A stretch of 64,000 nucleotides of DNA from Megalopta genalis (GCF_051020955.1 NC_135020.1:292501-356500); one strand, 5' to 3'; shown: positions 11,122-22,711, counted from the stretch's first letter. Translations and numbers: made by a program. The notes: generated from the letters alone by a model not told the origin.

Positions 11122-12044
11122 CTCGTTGTTCCCGTTGTTCTCGTTGTTCTCGTTGTTCTTGTTGTTCTTTTTGCTCTTGTTGTTCTTGTTGTCCTTGTTG
11201 TTGTTGTTGCTGTTGTTGTTCTTGTTGTTCATGTTGTTGTTGTTCTGGTTGATGTTGTTGTTCTTGTTCTTGTTTTTCTTGTTGTTCTTGTTGTTCTTGT
11301 TGTTCTTGTTGTTCTTGTTGTCCTTGTTGTTGTTGTTGCTGTTGTTGTTCTTGTTGTTCATGTTGTTGTTGTTCTGGTTGATGTTGTTGTTCTTGTTCTT
11401 GTTTTTCTTGTTGTTCTCGTTGTTCTCGTTGTTCTTGTTGTTCTTTTTGCTCTTGCTGTTCTTGTTGTCCTTGTTGTTGTTGTTGCTGTTGTTGTTCTTG
11501 TTGTTCATGTTGTTGTTGTTCTGGTTGATGTTGTTGTTCTTGTTCTTGTTTTTCTTGTTGTTCTTGTTGTTCTTGTTGTTGTTGTTGTTGTAGTTGTTCT
11601 AGTTGTTCTTGTTGTAGTTGTTCTGGTTGTTCTTGTTGTTCTTGTTGTTCCGGTTGTTCTTGTTGTTCTTGTTGTTCCGGTTGTTCTTGTTGTTCTTGTT
11701 CTTGTTGTTCTTGTTGTTCTTGCTGTTCATGTTGTCTTGTTGTCCTTGTTGTTGTAGTTGTTCTTGTTGCTCTTGTTGTTCTTGCTGTTCTGGTTGTTCT
11801 TGCTGTTCTGGTGGTTCATGCTGTTCTGGTTGTTCTTGTTGTTCTCGTTGTTCTCGTTGATCTCGTTGTACTCGTTGTTCTCGTTGTTCTTGTTGTTCTT
11901 GTTGTTCTTGTTGTTCTTGTTGTTGTTGTTGTTGTTGTTCTTGTTGTTCTTGTTGTTCTTCTTGTTGTTGTTGTTGTTCTTGTTGTTGTTGTTGTTCTTG
12001 TTGTTCTTGTTGTTCTTGTTGTTCTTGTTGTTCTTGTTGTTCTT

Positions 12045-12075
<31 letters not shown>

Positions 12076-12262
12076 TTCTTGTTGTTGTTGTTCTCGTTGT
12101 CCTTGTTGTTGTTGTTCTGGTTGTTCTTGTTGTTCTTGTTGTTCCGGTTGTTCTTGTTGCTCTTGTTCTTGTTGTTCTTGTTGTTCTTGCTGTTCATGTT
12201 GTCTTGTTGTCCTTGTTGTTCTAGTTGTTCTTGTTGTTCTTGTTGTTCTTATTGTTGTTGTT
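10956..12262. repeat. P-unit 3 with internal triplication
   Basis: Third tandem P-unit. The segment from tccttgttgttgttgttg to cttgtttttcttg occurs three times between about 11190 and 11570, as it also does at 19200-19570 and, with one shifted copy, at 28870-29230, 36480-36840 and 60070-60420. The P-module follows at about 11808, and a further register break lies near 12199. Confidence 0.7.
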
Positions 12263-12584
12263 CTAGTTGTTCTTGTTGTTGTTGTTCTGGTTGTTCTTGT
12301 TGTTCTTGTTGTTCTTGTTGTTCTTGTTGTTCTTGTTGTTCTTGTTGTTCTTGTTGTTCTTGTTGTTCTTGTTGTTCTTGTTGTTCTTGTTGTTCTTGTT
12401 GTTCTTGTTGTTCTTGTTGTTCTTGTTGTTCTTGTTGTTCTTGTTGTTCTTGTTGTTCTTGTTGTTCTTGTTGTTCTTGTTCTTCTTGTTGTTCTTGTTG
12501 TTCTTGTTGTTCTTGTTGTTCTTGTTGTTCTTATTGTTCTTGTTGTTCATGTTGTTCTTGTTGTGCTTCTTGTTGTTGTTCTAG
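12263..12584. repeat. Near-pure 9-mer tract
   Basis: About 190 bases of perfect ttgttgttc units at 12291-12480, then ttcttcttg and more units up to ttgtgcttcttg. There is little internal variation and nothing gene-like. Confidence 0.8.
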
Positions 12585-12910
12585 TTGTCCTTGTTGTTGT
12601 TGTTCTCGTTGTTCTCGTTGTTCTTGTTGTTCTTGTTGTTCTTGTTGTTCTTGTTGTTCTTGTTGTTCTTGTTGTTCTTGTTGTTCTTGTTGTTCTTGTT
12701 GTTCTTGTTGTTCTTGTTGTTATTGTTGCTCTTGTTGCTCTTGTTGTTCTTGTTGTTCTTCTTGTTCTTGTTATTCTTTTTGTCCTTGTTGTTCTTGCTG
12801 TTGTTGTTCCCGTTGTTCTTGTTGTAGTTGTTCTTGTTGTTGTTGTTGTTGTTCTTGTTCTTGTTGTTCATGTTGTTGTGGTTCTGGTAGATGTTGTTGT
12901 TCTTGTTCTT

Positions 12911-12941
<31 letters not shown>

Positions 12942-13457
12942 TTCTTGTTGTTCTTGTTGGTCTTTGTTGTTCTTGTTGTTCTTGTTGTTCTTGTTGTTCT
13001 TGTTGTTCTTGTTGTTCTTGTTGTTCTTGTTGTTCTTGTTGTTCTTGTTGTTCTTGTTGTTCTTGTTGTTCTTGTTGTTCTTGTTGTTCTTGTTGTTCTT
13101 GTTGTTCTTGTTGTTCTTGTTGTTCTTGTTGTTCTTGTTGTTCTTGTTGTTCTTGTTGTTCTTGTTGTTCTTGTTGTTCTTGTTTTTCTTGTTGTTCATG
13201 TTGCTGTTGTTCTTGTTGATCTTGTTGTAGTTGTTCTTGTTGTTCTTGTTGATCTTGTTGTTGTTCTTGTTGTTCTTGTTGTTCTTGTTGTTCTTGTTGT
13301 TCTTGTTGTTCTTGTTGTTCTTGTTGTTCTTGTTGTTCTTATTGTTCTTGTTGTTCTTGTTGTTCTTGTTGCTCTCGTCGTTGTTGCTCCCGTTGTTCTG
13401 GTTCTTGTTGTTCTTGTTGTTGTGTTCCCGTTGTTCTTGTTCTTGTTGTTGTTGTTC

Positions 13458-13490
<33 letters not shown>

Positions 13491-13967
13491 TTGTTCTTGT
13501 TGTTCTTGTTGTCCTTGTTGTTCTTGTTGTTCTTGTTGTTCTGGTTGTTCTGGTTGTTCTTGTTGTTCTTGTTGTTCTTGTTGTTCTTGTCGTTCTTGTT
13601 GTTCTTGTTGTTCTTGTTGTTCTTGTTCTTCTTGTTGTTCTTGTTGTTCTTGTTGTTCTTCTTGCTGTTCTGGTTGTTCTTGCTGTTCTGGTGGTTCATG
13701 CTGTTCTGGTTGTTCTTGTTGTTCTCGTTGTTCTCGTTGTTCTCGTTGTACTCGTTGTTCTCGTTGTTCTTGTTGTTCTTGTTGTTCTTGTTGTTCTTGT
13801 TGTTCTTGTTGTTCTTGTTGTTCTTGTTGTTCTTGTTGTTCTTGTTGTTCTTGTTGTTCATGTTGTTCTTGTTGTTCTTGTTGTTCTTGTTGTTCTTGTT
13901 GTTCTTGTTGTTCTTATTGTTCTTGTTGTTCATGTTGTTCTTGTTGTGCTTCTTGTTGTTGTTCTAG
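12585..13967. repeat. T-unit 1
   Basis: Starts at ctagttgtccttgttg followed by two ttctcg units. It then holds a pure run, ttgttattctttttg, ttctggtagatg, a one-base gain in gttggtctttgttgttc near 12963, a 217-base pure tract (12966-13182), and block A with its one-base loss near 13421. The gain and the loss cancel, so the register is shifted only for about 460 bases. A partial P-module (ctggtggttc near 13688) ends it. Confidence 0.75.
12966..13182. repeat. Pure 9-mer tract in T-unit 1
   Basis: About 217 bases of perfect units between gttggtctttg and cttgtttttc. The T-unit 2 counterpart at 14366-14547 is about four units shorter. Confidence 0.8.
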
Positions 13968-14311
13968 TTGTCCTTGTTGTTGTTGTTCTCGTTGTTCTCG
14001 TTGTTCTTGTTGTTCTTGTTGTTCTTGTTGTTCTTGTTGTTCTTGTTGTTCTTGTTGTTCTTGTTGTTCTTGTTGTTCTTGTTGTTCTTGTTGTTCTTGT
14101 TGTTCTTGTTGTTCTTGTTGTTATTGTTGCTCTTGTTGCTCTTGTTGTTCTTGTTGTTCTTCTTGTTCTTGTTATTCTTTTTGTCCTTGTTGTTCTTGCT
14201 GTTGTTGTTCCCGTTGTTCTTGTTGTAGTTGTTCTTGTTGTTGTTGTTGTTGTTCTTGTTCTTGTTGTTCATGTTGTTGTGGTTCTGGTAGATGTTGTTG
14301 TTCTTGTTCTT

Positions 14312-14342
<31 letters not shown>

Positions 14343-14789
14343 TTCTTGTTGTTCTTGTTGGTCTTTGTTGTTCTTGTTGTTCTTGTTGTTCTTGTTGTTC
14401 TTGTTGTTCTTGTTGTTCTTGTTGTTCTTGTTGTTCTTGTTGTTCTTGTTGTTCTTGTTGTTCTTGTTGTTCTTGTTGTTCTTGTTGTTCTTGTTGTTCT
14501 TGTTGTTCTTGTTGTTCTTGTTGTTCTTGTTGTTCTTGTTGTTCTTGTTTTTCTTGTTGTTCATGTTGCTGTTGTTCTTGTTGATCTTGTTGTAGTTGTT
14601 CTTGTTGTTCTTGTTGATCTTGTTGTTGTTCTTGTTGTTCTTGTTGTTCTTGTTGTTCTTGTTGTTCTTGTTGTTCTTGTTGTTCTTATTGTTCTTGTTG
14701 TTCTTGTTGTTCTTGTTGCTCTCGTCGTTGTTGCTCCCGTTGTTCTGGTTCTTGTTGTTCTTGTTGTTGTGTTCCCGTTGTTCTTGTTC

Positions 14790-14822
<33 letters not shown>

Positions 14823-14999
14823 TTGTTCTTGTTGTTCTTGTTGTTCTTGTTGTTCTTGTTGTTCTTGTTGTTCTGGTTGTTCTGGTTGTTCTGGTTGTTC
14901 TTGTTGTTCTTGTTGTTCTTGTTGTTCTTGTTGTTCTTGTCGTTCTTGTTGTTTTTGCTGTTCATGTTGTTCTTGTTGTTCTTCTTGTTGATGTTCTAG
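13968..14999. repeat. T-unit 2
   Basis: Tandem copy of T-unit 1 at an offset of 1347-1401 bases, with the same paired gain (near 14363) and loss (near 14769). It lacks the roughly 300 bases carrying the partial P-module and has three rather than two ttctggttg motifs after block A. Confidence 0.75.
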
Positions 15000-15118
15000 T
15001 TGTCCTTGTTGTTGTTGTCCTTGTTGTTCTTGTTGTTGTTGTCCTTGTTGTTCTTGTTGTGCTTGTTGTTCTTGTTGATCTTGTTGTTCTTGTTGCTCTT
15101 GTTGCTCTTGTTGCTCTT

Positions 15119-15167
<49 letters not shown>

Positions 15168-15877
15168 TTGTTCTCGTTGTTCTTGTTTTTGTTGTTCTTG
15201 TTGTTGTTGTTCTTGGCGTTGTGGTTCTTGTTGTTCCTGTTGTTGTTGTTGTTCTTGTTGTTCTTGTTGTTGTTGTTCATGTGGTTCTTGTTGTTGTTGC
15301 TCTTGCTGTTCTTGTTCTTGTTGTCCTTGTTGTTCTTTCTGTTCTTGTTGTTCTTGTTGATGTTGTTGTTCTTGCTGTTCTTGTTGTTCTTGTTGTTCTT
15401 GTTGTTCTTGTTGTTCTTGTTGTTCGTGTTGTTCTTGTTGTTATTGTTGCTCTTGTTGCTCTTGTTGCTGTTGTTGTTCTTGTTGTTCTGGTTGTTGATG
15501 TTCATGTTGTTCATGTTGTTGTTGTTCTTTTTGTTGTTGTTGTTGTTGTTGTTGTTCTGGTTGTCGATGTTCTTGTTGTTCATGTTGTTGTTGTTCTTGA
15601 TGTTCTTGTTGTTCTTGTTGTTCTTTTTGTTCTTGGTGTTCTTGGTGTTCTTGTTGTTCTTGTTGTTCTAGTTGTTGTTGTTGTTGTTGTTGTTGTTCTT
15701 GTTGTTGTTCTCGTTGTTCCCGTTGTTCTCGTTGTTCTCGTTGTTCTTGTTGTTCTTTTTGCTCTTGTTGTTCTTGTTGTCCTTGTTGTTGTTGTTGCTG
15801 TTGTTGTTCTTGTTGTTCATGTTGTTGTTGTTCTGGTTGATGTTGTTGTTCTTGTTCTTGTTTTTCTTGTTGTTCTT

Positions 15878-15908
<31 letters not shown>

Positions 15909-16244
15909 CTCTTGTTGTTGTTCTTGTTGTTCTTGTTGTTGTTGTTCATGCGGTTCTTGTTGTTGTTGCTCTTGCTGTTCTTGTTCTTGTTGTCCTTGTT
16001 GTTCTTTCTGTTCTTGTTGTTCTTGTTGTTGTTGTTGTTCTTGCTGTTCTTGTTGTAGATGTTGTTTTTGTTGATCTTGTTGTTCTTGTTGTTGTTCTTG
16101 TTGTTGTTCTTGTTGTTGTTGTTGTTGTTCTTGCTGTTCTTGTTGTAGTTGCTGTTGCTGTCCTTGTTATTGTTGTAGTTCTTGTTGTTCTTGTTGTTCT
16201 TGTTGTTCTTGTTGTTCTTGTTGTTCTTGTTGTTCTTGTTATTC

Positions 16245-16279
<35 letters not shown>

Positions 16280-16592
16280 CTTGTTGTTCTTGTTGTTCTT
16301 GTTGTTCTTGTTGTTCTTGTTGTTCTTGTTGTTCTTGTTGTTCTTGTTGTTCTTGTTGTTCTTGTTGTTCTTGTTGTTATTGTTGCTCTTGTTGCTCTTG
16401 TTGCTGTTGTTGCTGTTGTTGTTCTTGTTGCTCTGGTTGTTGATGTTCTTGTTGTTCATGTTGTTGTTGTTCTTTTTGTTCTTGTTGTTGTTGTTGTTGT
16501 TGTTCAGGTTGTTGATGTTCTTGTTGTTCTTGTTGTTCTTGTTGTTCTTTTTGTTCTTGGTGTTCTTGGTGTTCTTGTTGTTCTTGTTGTCG

Positions 16593-16627
<35 letters not shown>

Positions 16628-17621
16628 CTCGTTGTTCCCGTTGTACTCGTTGTTCTCGTTGTTCTTGTTGTTCTTTTTGCTCTTGTTGTTCTTGTTGTCC
16701 TTGTTGTTGTTGTTGCTGTTGTTGTTCTTGTTGTTCATGTTGTTGTTGTTCTGGTTGATGTTGTTGTTCTTGTTCTTGTTTTTCTTGTTGTTCTTGTTGT
16801 TCTTGTTGTTCTTGTTGTTCTTGTTGTTATTGTTGCTCTTGTTGCTCTTGTTGTTCTTGTTGTTCTTCTTGTTCTTGTTATTCTTTTTGTCCTCGTTGTT
16901 CTTGCTGTTGTTGTTCCCGTTGTTCTTGTTGTTGTTGTTCTTGTTGTTGTTGTTGTTGTTGTTGTTGTTCTTGTTGTTCTTGTAGTTCTTGTTGTTGTTG
17001 TTGTTGTTATTGTTGTTGTTGTTGTTGTTGTTCTAGTTGTTCTTGTTGTAGTTGTTCTGGTTGTTCTTGTTGTTCTTGTTTTTTCCGGTTGTGCTTGTTG
17101 TTCTTGTTGTTCCGGTTGTTCTTGTTGTTCTTGTTCTTGTTGTTCTTGTTGTTCTTGCTGTTCATGTTGTCTTGTTGTCCTTGTTGTTGTAGTTGTTCTT
17201 GTTGCTCTTGTTGTTCTTGCTGTTCTGGTTGTTCTTGCTGTTCTGGTGGTTCATGCTGTTCTGGTTGTTCTTGTTGTTCTCGTTGTTCTCGTTGTTCTCG
17301 TTGTACTCGTTGTTCTCGTTGTTCTTGTTGTTCTTGTTGTTCTTGTTGTTCTTGTTGTTCTTGTTGTTGTTGTTCTTGTTGTTCTTGTTGTTCTTGTTGT
17401 TCTTCTTGTTGTTGTTGTTGTTCTTGTTGTTGTTCTAGTTGTTCTTGTTGTTGTTGTTCTGGTTGTTCTTGTTGTTCCGGTTGTTCTTGTTGTTCTTTTT
17501 GTTCCGGTTGTTCTTGTTGTTCTTGTTGTTCTTGTTGTTCTTGTTGTTCTTGTTGTTCTTGTTGTTCTTGTTGTTTTTGCTGTTCATGTTGTTCTTGTTG
17601 TACTTCTTGTTGTTGTTCTAG
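15000..17621. repeat. B-unit 1 (long)
   Basis: Begins with tandem ttgtccttgttg motifs. It contains the ttcttggcgttgtgg motif near 15212, the paired ttcatgtggttc (near 15278) and ttcatgcggttc (near 15948) blocks, a long (ttg)n segment near 16250, and a P-module near 17242 preceded by a one-base gain (17080) and a loss (17168). It is the same kind as 24058-26634 and 31679-34240, and in part 53485-56273. Confidence 0.8.
17072..17092. other. Register gain (one extra base) before the P-module
   Basis: The motif gttttttccggttgtgc adds one base. Copies lie near 17080, 26096, 33699 and 55706, each followed about 90 bases later by break type 1, which restores the register. Other gains occur near 10446, 12963 and 14363. 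Confidence 0.75.
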
Positions 17622-17713
17622 TTGTCCTTGTTGTTGTTGTCCTTGTTGTTCTTGTTGTTGTTGTCCTTGTTGTTCTTGTTGTGCTTGTTGTTCTTATTGA
17701 TCTTGTTGTTCTT

Positions 17714-17744
<31 letters not shown>

Positions 17745-18232
17745 CTCTTGTTGTTCTGGTTGTTGTTCTTGTTGTTCTTGTTGTTGTTGTTCATGCGGTT
17801 CTTGTTGTTGTTGCTCTTGCTGTTCTTGTTCTTGTTGTCCTTGTTGTTCTTTCTGTTCTTGTTGTTCTTGTTGTTGTTGTTGTTGTTCTTGCTGTTATTG
17901 TTGTAGATGTTGTTTTTGTTGATCTTGTTGTTCTTGTTGTTCTTGTTGTTGTTCTTGTTGTTCTTGCTGTTCTTGTTGTAGTTGTTGTTGCTGTCCTTGT
18001 TATTGTTGTAGTTCTTGATGTTCTTGTTGTTCTTGTTGTTCTTGTTGTTCTTGTTGTTATTGTTGATCTTGTTGTTCTTGTTGTTCTTGTTGTTCTTGTT
18101 GTTCTTGTTGTTCTTATTGTTCTTGTTGTTCTTGTTGTTCTTGTTGCTCTCGTCGTAGTTGCTCCCGTTGTTCTGGTTCTTGTTGTTCTTGTTGTTGTGT
18201 TCCCGTTGTTCTTGTTCTTGTTGTTGTTGTTC

Positions 18233-18265
<33 letters not shown>

Positions 18266-18424
18266 TTGTTCTTGTTGTTCTTGTTGTTCTTGTTGTTCTT
18301 GTTGTTCTTGTTGTTCTGGTTGTTCTGGTTGTTCTTGTTGTTCTTGTTGTTCTTGTTGTTCTTGTCGTTCTTGTTGTTTTTGCTGTTCATGTTGTTCTTG
18401 TTGTTCTTCTTGTTGATGTTCTAG
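17622..18424. repeat. B-unit 2 (short, ends in block A)
   Basis: About 0.8 kb, paralogous to 21912-22711, 26635-27419 and 34241-35034. It carries ttcatgcggttc near 17791, ttgctgttattgttg, and ttgttattgttgtag before block A. A private cgtcgtagttgctc variant lies in its block A near 18150. Confidence 0.8.
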
Positions 18425-18543
18425 TTGTCCTTGTTGTTGTTGTCCTTGTTGTTCTTGTTGTTGTTGTCCTTGTTGTTCTTGTTGAGCTTGTTGTTCTTGT
18501 TGATCTTGTTGTTCTTGTTGCTCTTGTTGCTCTTGTTGCTCTT

Positions 18544-18592
<49 letters not shown>

Positions 18593-19099
18593 TTGTTCTC
18601 GTTGTTCTTGTTTTTGTTGTTCTTGTTGTTGTTGTTCTTGGCGTTGTGGTTCTTGTTGTTCCTGTTGTTGTTGTTGTTCTTGTTGTTCTTGTTGTTGTTG
18701 TTCATGTGGTTCTTGTTGTTGTTGCTCTTGCTGTTCTTGTTCTTGTTGTCCTTGTTGTTCTTTCTGTTCTTGTTGTTCTTGTTGATGTTGTTGTTCTTGC
18801 TGTTCTTGTTGTTCTTGTTGTTCTTGTTGTTCTTGTTGTTCTTGTTGTTCGTGTTGTTCTTGTTGTTATTGTTGCTCTTGTTGCTCTTGTTGCTGTTGTT
18901 GTTCTTGTTGTTCTGGTTGTTGATGTTCATGTTGTTCATGTTGTTGTTGTTCTTTTTGTTGTTGTTGTTGTTGTTGTTGTTGTTCTGGTTGTCGATGTTC
19001 TTGTTGTTCATGTTGTTGTTGTTCTTGATGTTCTTGTTGTTCTTGTTGTTCTTTTTGTTCTTGGTGTTCTTGGTGTTCTTGTTGTTCTTGTTGTTCTAG

Positions 19100-19131
<32 letters not shown>

Positions 19132-19757
19132 CTTGTTGTTGTTCTCGTTGTTCCCGTTGTTCTCGTTGTTCTCGTTGTTCTTGTTGTTCTTTTTGCTCTT
19201 GTTGTTCTTGTTGTCCTTGTTGTTGTTGTTGCTGTTTTTGTGCTTGTTGTTCATGTTGTTGTTGTTCTGGTTGATGTTGTTGTTCTTGTTCTTGTTTTTC
19301 TTGTTGTTCTTGTTGTTCTTGTTGTTCTTGTTGTCCTTGTTGTTGTTGTTGCTGTTGTTGTTCTTGTTGTTCATGTTGTTGTTGTTCTGGTTGATGTTGT
19401 TATTCTTGTTCTTGTTTTTCTTGTTGTTCTCGTTGTTCTCGTTGTTCTTGTTGTTCTTTTTGCTCTTGTTGTTCTTGTTGTCCTTGTTGTTGTTGTTGCT
19501 GTTGTTGTTCTTGTTGTTCATGTTGTTGTTGTTCTGGTTGATGTTGTTGTTCTTGTTCTTGTTTTTCTTGTTGTTCTTGTTGTTCTTGTTGTTCTTGTTG
19601 TTCTTGTTGTTGTTGTTGTTGTTGTTGTTCTAGTTGTTCTTGTTGTAGTTGTTCTGGTTGTTCTTGTTGTTCTTGTTGTTCCGGTTGTTCTTGTTGTTCT
19701 TGTTGTTCCGGTTGTTCTTGTTGTTCTTGTTCTTGTTGTTCTTGTTGTTCTTGCTGT

Positions 19758-19780
19758 TCATGTTGTCTTGTTGTCCTTGT
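19758..19780. other. Register break type 1 (one base lost)
   Basis: The motif catgttgtcttgttgtcc breaks the triplet register once. Copies lie near 2346, 8553, 10164, 11733, 12199, 17168, 19765, 26182, 29428, 33787, 37040, 52308, 55796, 60623 and 63827. Those at 29428 and 37040 have ttgatgtcc at the end of the motif. Confidence 0.8.
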
Positions 19781-19930
19781 TGTTGTAGTTGTTCTTGTTG
19801 CTCTTGTTGTTCTTGCTGTTCTGGTTGTTCTTGCTGTTCTGGTGGTTCATGCTGTTCTGGTTGTTCTTGTTGTTCTCGTTGTTCTCGTTGTTCTCGTTGT
19901 ACTCGTTGTTCTCGTTGTTCTTGTTGTTCT
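19779..19930. repeat. P-module (representative of about 17 copies)
   Basis: Diagnostic order: ttgtagttgttcttg, ttgctgttctggttg, ctggtggttcatgctg, then a ttctcgttg cluster with one ttgtactcg. The ctggtggttc anchor lies near 8626, 10257, 11808, 13688, 17242, 19839, 26255, 29501, 33861, 37113, 39435, 41535, 48408, 52381, 55868, 60695 and 63903. Most copies are preceded by the catgttgtcttgttgtcc register break; those at 39435, 41535 and 48408 join through ttgcacttg instead. Confidence 0.85.
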
Positions 19931-20313
19931 TGTTGTTCTTGTTGTTCTTGTTGTTGTTGTTGTTGTTGTTCTTGTTGTTCTTGTTGTTCTTCTTGTTGTT
20001 CTTGTTGTTCTTGTTGTTCCGGTTGTTCTTGTTGTTCTTTTTGTTCCGGTTGTTCTTGTTGTTCTTGTTGTTCTTGTTGTTATTGTTGCTCTTGTTGCTC
20101 TTGTTGCTGTTGTTGTTCTTGTTGTTCTGGTTGTTGATGTTCTTGTTGTTCATGTTGTTGTTGTTCTTTTTGTTCTTGTTGTTGTTGTTGTTGTTGTTCT
20201 GGTTGTTGATGTTCTTGTTGTTCATGTTGTTGTTGTTCTTGATGTTCTTGTTGTTCTTGTTGTTCTTTTTGTTCTTGGTGTTCTTGGTGTTCTTGTTGTT
20301 CTTGTTGTTCTAG

Positions 20314-20355
<42 letters not shown>
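20314..20355. repeat. (ttg)14 microsatellite
   Basis: Longest uninterrupted ttg run I counted at the ttcttgttgttctag site. Copies of the same site have 12 (7986, 11084, 52856, 55216), 11 (39909, 59955), 10 (9602, 19100, 61171), 9 (24715, 28766, 37591, 40949, 42790, 47823, 49984, 54160, 62469), 8 (15672, 38853) or 7 followed by atg (29976). Confidence 0.8.
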
Positions 20356-20357
<2 letters not shown>

Positions 20358-20396
20358 CTTGTTGTTCTTGTTGTTCTTGTTGTTCTTGTTGTTCTT

Positions 20397-20427
<31 letters not shown>

Positions 20428-20666
20428 TTCTTGTTGTTCTTGTTGTTCTTGTTGTTCTTGTTGTTCTTGTTGTTCTTGTTGTTCTTGTTGTTCTTGTTGT
20501 TCTTGTTTTTCTTGTTGTTCATGTTGCTGTTGTTCTTGTTGATCTTGTTGTAGTTGTTCTTGTTGTTCTTGTTGATCTTGTTGTTGTTCTTGTTGTTCTT
20601 GTTGTTCTTGTTGTTCTTGTTGTTCTTGTTGTTCTTATTGTTCTTGTTGTTCTTGTTGTTCTTGTT

Positions 20667-20850
20667 GCTCTCGTCGTTGTTGCTCCCGTTGTTCTGGTTC
20701 TTGTTGTTCTTGTTGTTGTGTTCCCGTTGTTCTTGTTCTTGTTGTTGTTGTTCTTGTTGTCGTTGTTGTTGTTGTTGTTGTTGTTCTTGTTGTTCTTGTT
20801 GTTCTTGTTGTTCTTGTTGTTCTTGTTGTTCTTGTTGTTCTGGTTGTTCT
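20667..20850. repeat. Block A (representative of about 20 copies)
   Basis: Diagnostic order: gctctcgtcgttgttgctc, cccgttgttctggttc, then ttgttgttgtgttcccg, which lacks one base of register, then ttgtcgttg and a (ttg)n run, closed by ttctggttg motifs. Starts are near 13371, 14718, 18146, 20667, 22446, 23779, 27151, 27826, 31401, 34757, 35439, 37883, 39996, 41832, 46869, 48601, 49021, 53205, 59028 and 61522. It usually closes a unit just before the next ctagttgtccttg. Confidence 0.85.
20712..20730. other. Register break type 2 (one base lost, in block A)
   Basis: The motif ttgttgttgtgttcccg is present in every complete block A, about 20 times. The blocks truncated near 30213 and 58190 lack it, and the register is correspondingly unchanged across those sites. 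Confidence 0.8.
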
Positions 20851-20948
20851 GGTTGTTCTTGTTGTTCTTGTTGTTCTTGTTGTTCTTGTCGTTCTTGTTG
20901 TTTTTGCTGTTCATGTTGTTCTTGTTGTTCTTCTTGTTGATGTTCTAG

Positions 20949-21067
20949 TTGTCCTTGTTGTTGTTGTCCTTGTTGTTCTTGTTGTTGTTGTCCTTGTTGT
21001 TCTTGTTGTGCTTGTTGTTCTTGTTGATCTTGTTGTTCTTGTTGCTCTTGTTGCTCTTGTTGCTCTT

Positions 21068-21116
<49 letters not shown>

Positions 21117-21623
21117 TTGTTCTCGTTGTTCTTGTTTTTGTTGTTCTTGTTGTTGTTGTTCTTGGCGTTGTGGTTCTTGTTGTTCCTGTTGTTGTTGTTG
21201 TTCTTGTTGTTCTTGTTGTTGTTGTTCATGTGGTTCTTGTTGTTGTTGCTCTTGCTGTTCTTGTTCTTGTTGTCCTTGTTGTTCTTTCTGTTCTTGTTGT
21301 TCTTGTTGATGTTGTTGTTCTTGCTGTTCTTGTTGTTATTGTTGTTCTTGTTGTTCTTGTTGTTCTTGTTGTTCGTGTTGTTCTTGTTGTTATTGTTGCT
21401 CTTGTTGCTCTTGTTGCTGTTGTTGTTCTTGTTGTTCTGGTTGTTCATGTTCATGTTGTTCATGTTGTTGTTGTTCTTTTTGTTGTTGTTGTTGTTGTTG
21501 TTGTTGTTCTGGTTGTCGATGTTCTTGTTGTTCATGTTGTTGTTGTTCTTGATGTTCTTGTTGTTCTTGTTGTTCTTTTTGTTCTTGGTGTTCTTGGTGT
21601 TCTTGTTGTTCTTGTTGTTCTAG

Positions 21624-21655
<32 letters not shown>

Positions 21656-21911
21656 CTTGTTGTTCTTGTTGTTCTTCTTGTTGTTGTTGTTGTTCTTGTT
21701 GTTGTTCTAGTTGTTCTTGTTGTTGTTGTTCTGGTTGTTCTTGTTGTTCCGGTTGTTCTTGTTGTTCTTTTTGTTCCGGTTGTTCTTGTTGTTCTTGTTG
21801 TTCTTGTTGTTCTTGTTGTTCTTGTTGTTCTTGTTGTTCTTGTTGTTCTTGTTGTTCTTGTTGTTTTTGCTGTTCATGTTGTTCTTGTTGTTCTTCTTGT
21901 TGTTGTTCTAG
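20949..21911. repeat. B-unit 4
   Basis: About 0.96 kb. The left part follows B-unit 1 (ttcttggcgttgtgg near 21164; ttgttcatgttcatg is private). After the (ttg)n run near 21624 it jumps to sequence equivalent to about 17380, so it is a deleted long unit. Confidence 0.75.
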
Positions 21912-22003
21912 TTGTCCTTGTTGTTGTTGTCCTTGTTGTTCTTGTTGTTGTTGTCCTTGTTGTTCTTGTTGTGCTTGTTGTTCTTATTGATCTTGTTGTT
22001 CTT

Positions 22004-22034
<31 letters not shown>

Positions 22035-22711
22035 CTCTTGTTGTTCTGGTTGTTGTTCTTGTTGTTCTTGTTGTTGTTGTTCATGCGGTTCTTGTTGTTG
22101 TTGCTCTTGCTGTTCTTGTTCTTGTTGTCCTTGTTGTTCTTTCTGTTCTTGTTGTTCTTGTTGTTGTTGTTGTTGTTCTTGCTGTTATTGTTGTAGATGT
22201 TGTTTTTGTTGATCTTGTTGTTCTTGTTGTTCTTGTTGTTGTTCTTGTTGTTCTTGCTGTTCTTGTTGTAGTTGTTGTTGCTGTCCTTGTTATTGTAGTA
22301 GTTCTTGATGTTCTTGTTGTTCTTGTTGTTCTTGTTGTTCTTGTTGTTATTGTTGATCTTGTTGTTCTTGTTGTTCTTGTTGTTCTTGTTGTTCTTGTTG
22401 TTCTTGTTGTTCTTATTGTTCTTGTTGTTCTTGTTGTTCTTGTTGCTCTCGTCGTTGTTGCTCCCGTTGTTCTGGTTCTTGTTGTTCTTGTTGTTGTGTT
22501 CCCGTTGTTCTTGTTCTTGTTGTTGTTGTTCTTGTTGTCGTTGTTGTTGTTGTTGTTCTTGTTGTTCTTGTTGTTCTTGTTGTTCTTGTTGTTCTGGTTG
22601 TTCTGGTTGTTCTGGTTGTTCTTGTTGTTCTTGTTGTTCTTGTTGTTCTTGTCGTTCTTGTTGTTTTTGCTGTTCACGTTGTTCTTGTTGTTCTTCCTGT
22701 TGATGTTCTAG
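21912..22711. repeat. B-unit 5 (short)
   Basis: About 0.8 kb, close to 17622-18424. It has ttgtagtagttc near 22296 and three ttctggttg motifs after block A. Its end carries the rare ttcacgttg (near 22675), also seen near 30290. The left boundary of the 7.6 kb tandem duplication lies in this unit near 22600. Confidence 0.75.

Larger units (their letters stand above)
18425..20948. repeat. B-unit 3 with triplicated segment and Q-module
   Basis: The ttgttgagcttg variant near 18482 is shared only with 27420 and 35035, marking these as one lineage. The unit then holds the triplicated tccttg...tttttcttg segment (19200-19570) and a Q-module of about 1.5 kb (19399-20948: two ttccggttg, a P-module, a (ttg)14 run, block A). 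The Q-module recurs at 29060-30182, 36680-38165, 51949-53484 and 60250-61793. Confidence 0.8.

Noticed and set aside
12771..13199. Minus-strand frame passing from Asn/Lys to Gln/Glu repeats, suggesting a polyQ protein
   Set aside because: The change of composition is exactly at the one-base gain near 12963, so it is a frame change in repeat DNA and not a domain boundary.
12963..13421. Paired gain and loss as compensating frameshifts under selection for a protein
   Set aside because: The pair exists only in the two tandem T-units. Elsewhere the same block A loss is uncompensated, so selection for frame is not supported.
15948..15965. ttcatgcggttc as a possible protein-binding box (CENP-B-like)
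   Set aside because: It does not contain the core of the CENP-B box and differs from the neighbouring ttcatgtggttc by one transition. It is better explained as a variant block.
17089..17700. Plus-strand Cys/Ser-rich open frames (also 13231-14595 and 26102-26713) resembling Cys-rich secreted proteins
   Set aside because: tgt/tct repeats in the third phase, entered only through a register break. The Cys spacing merely follows the 9-mer.
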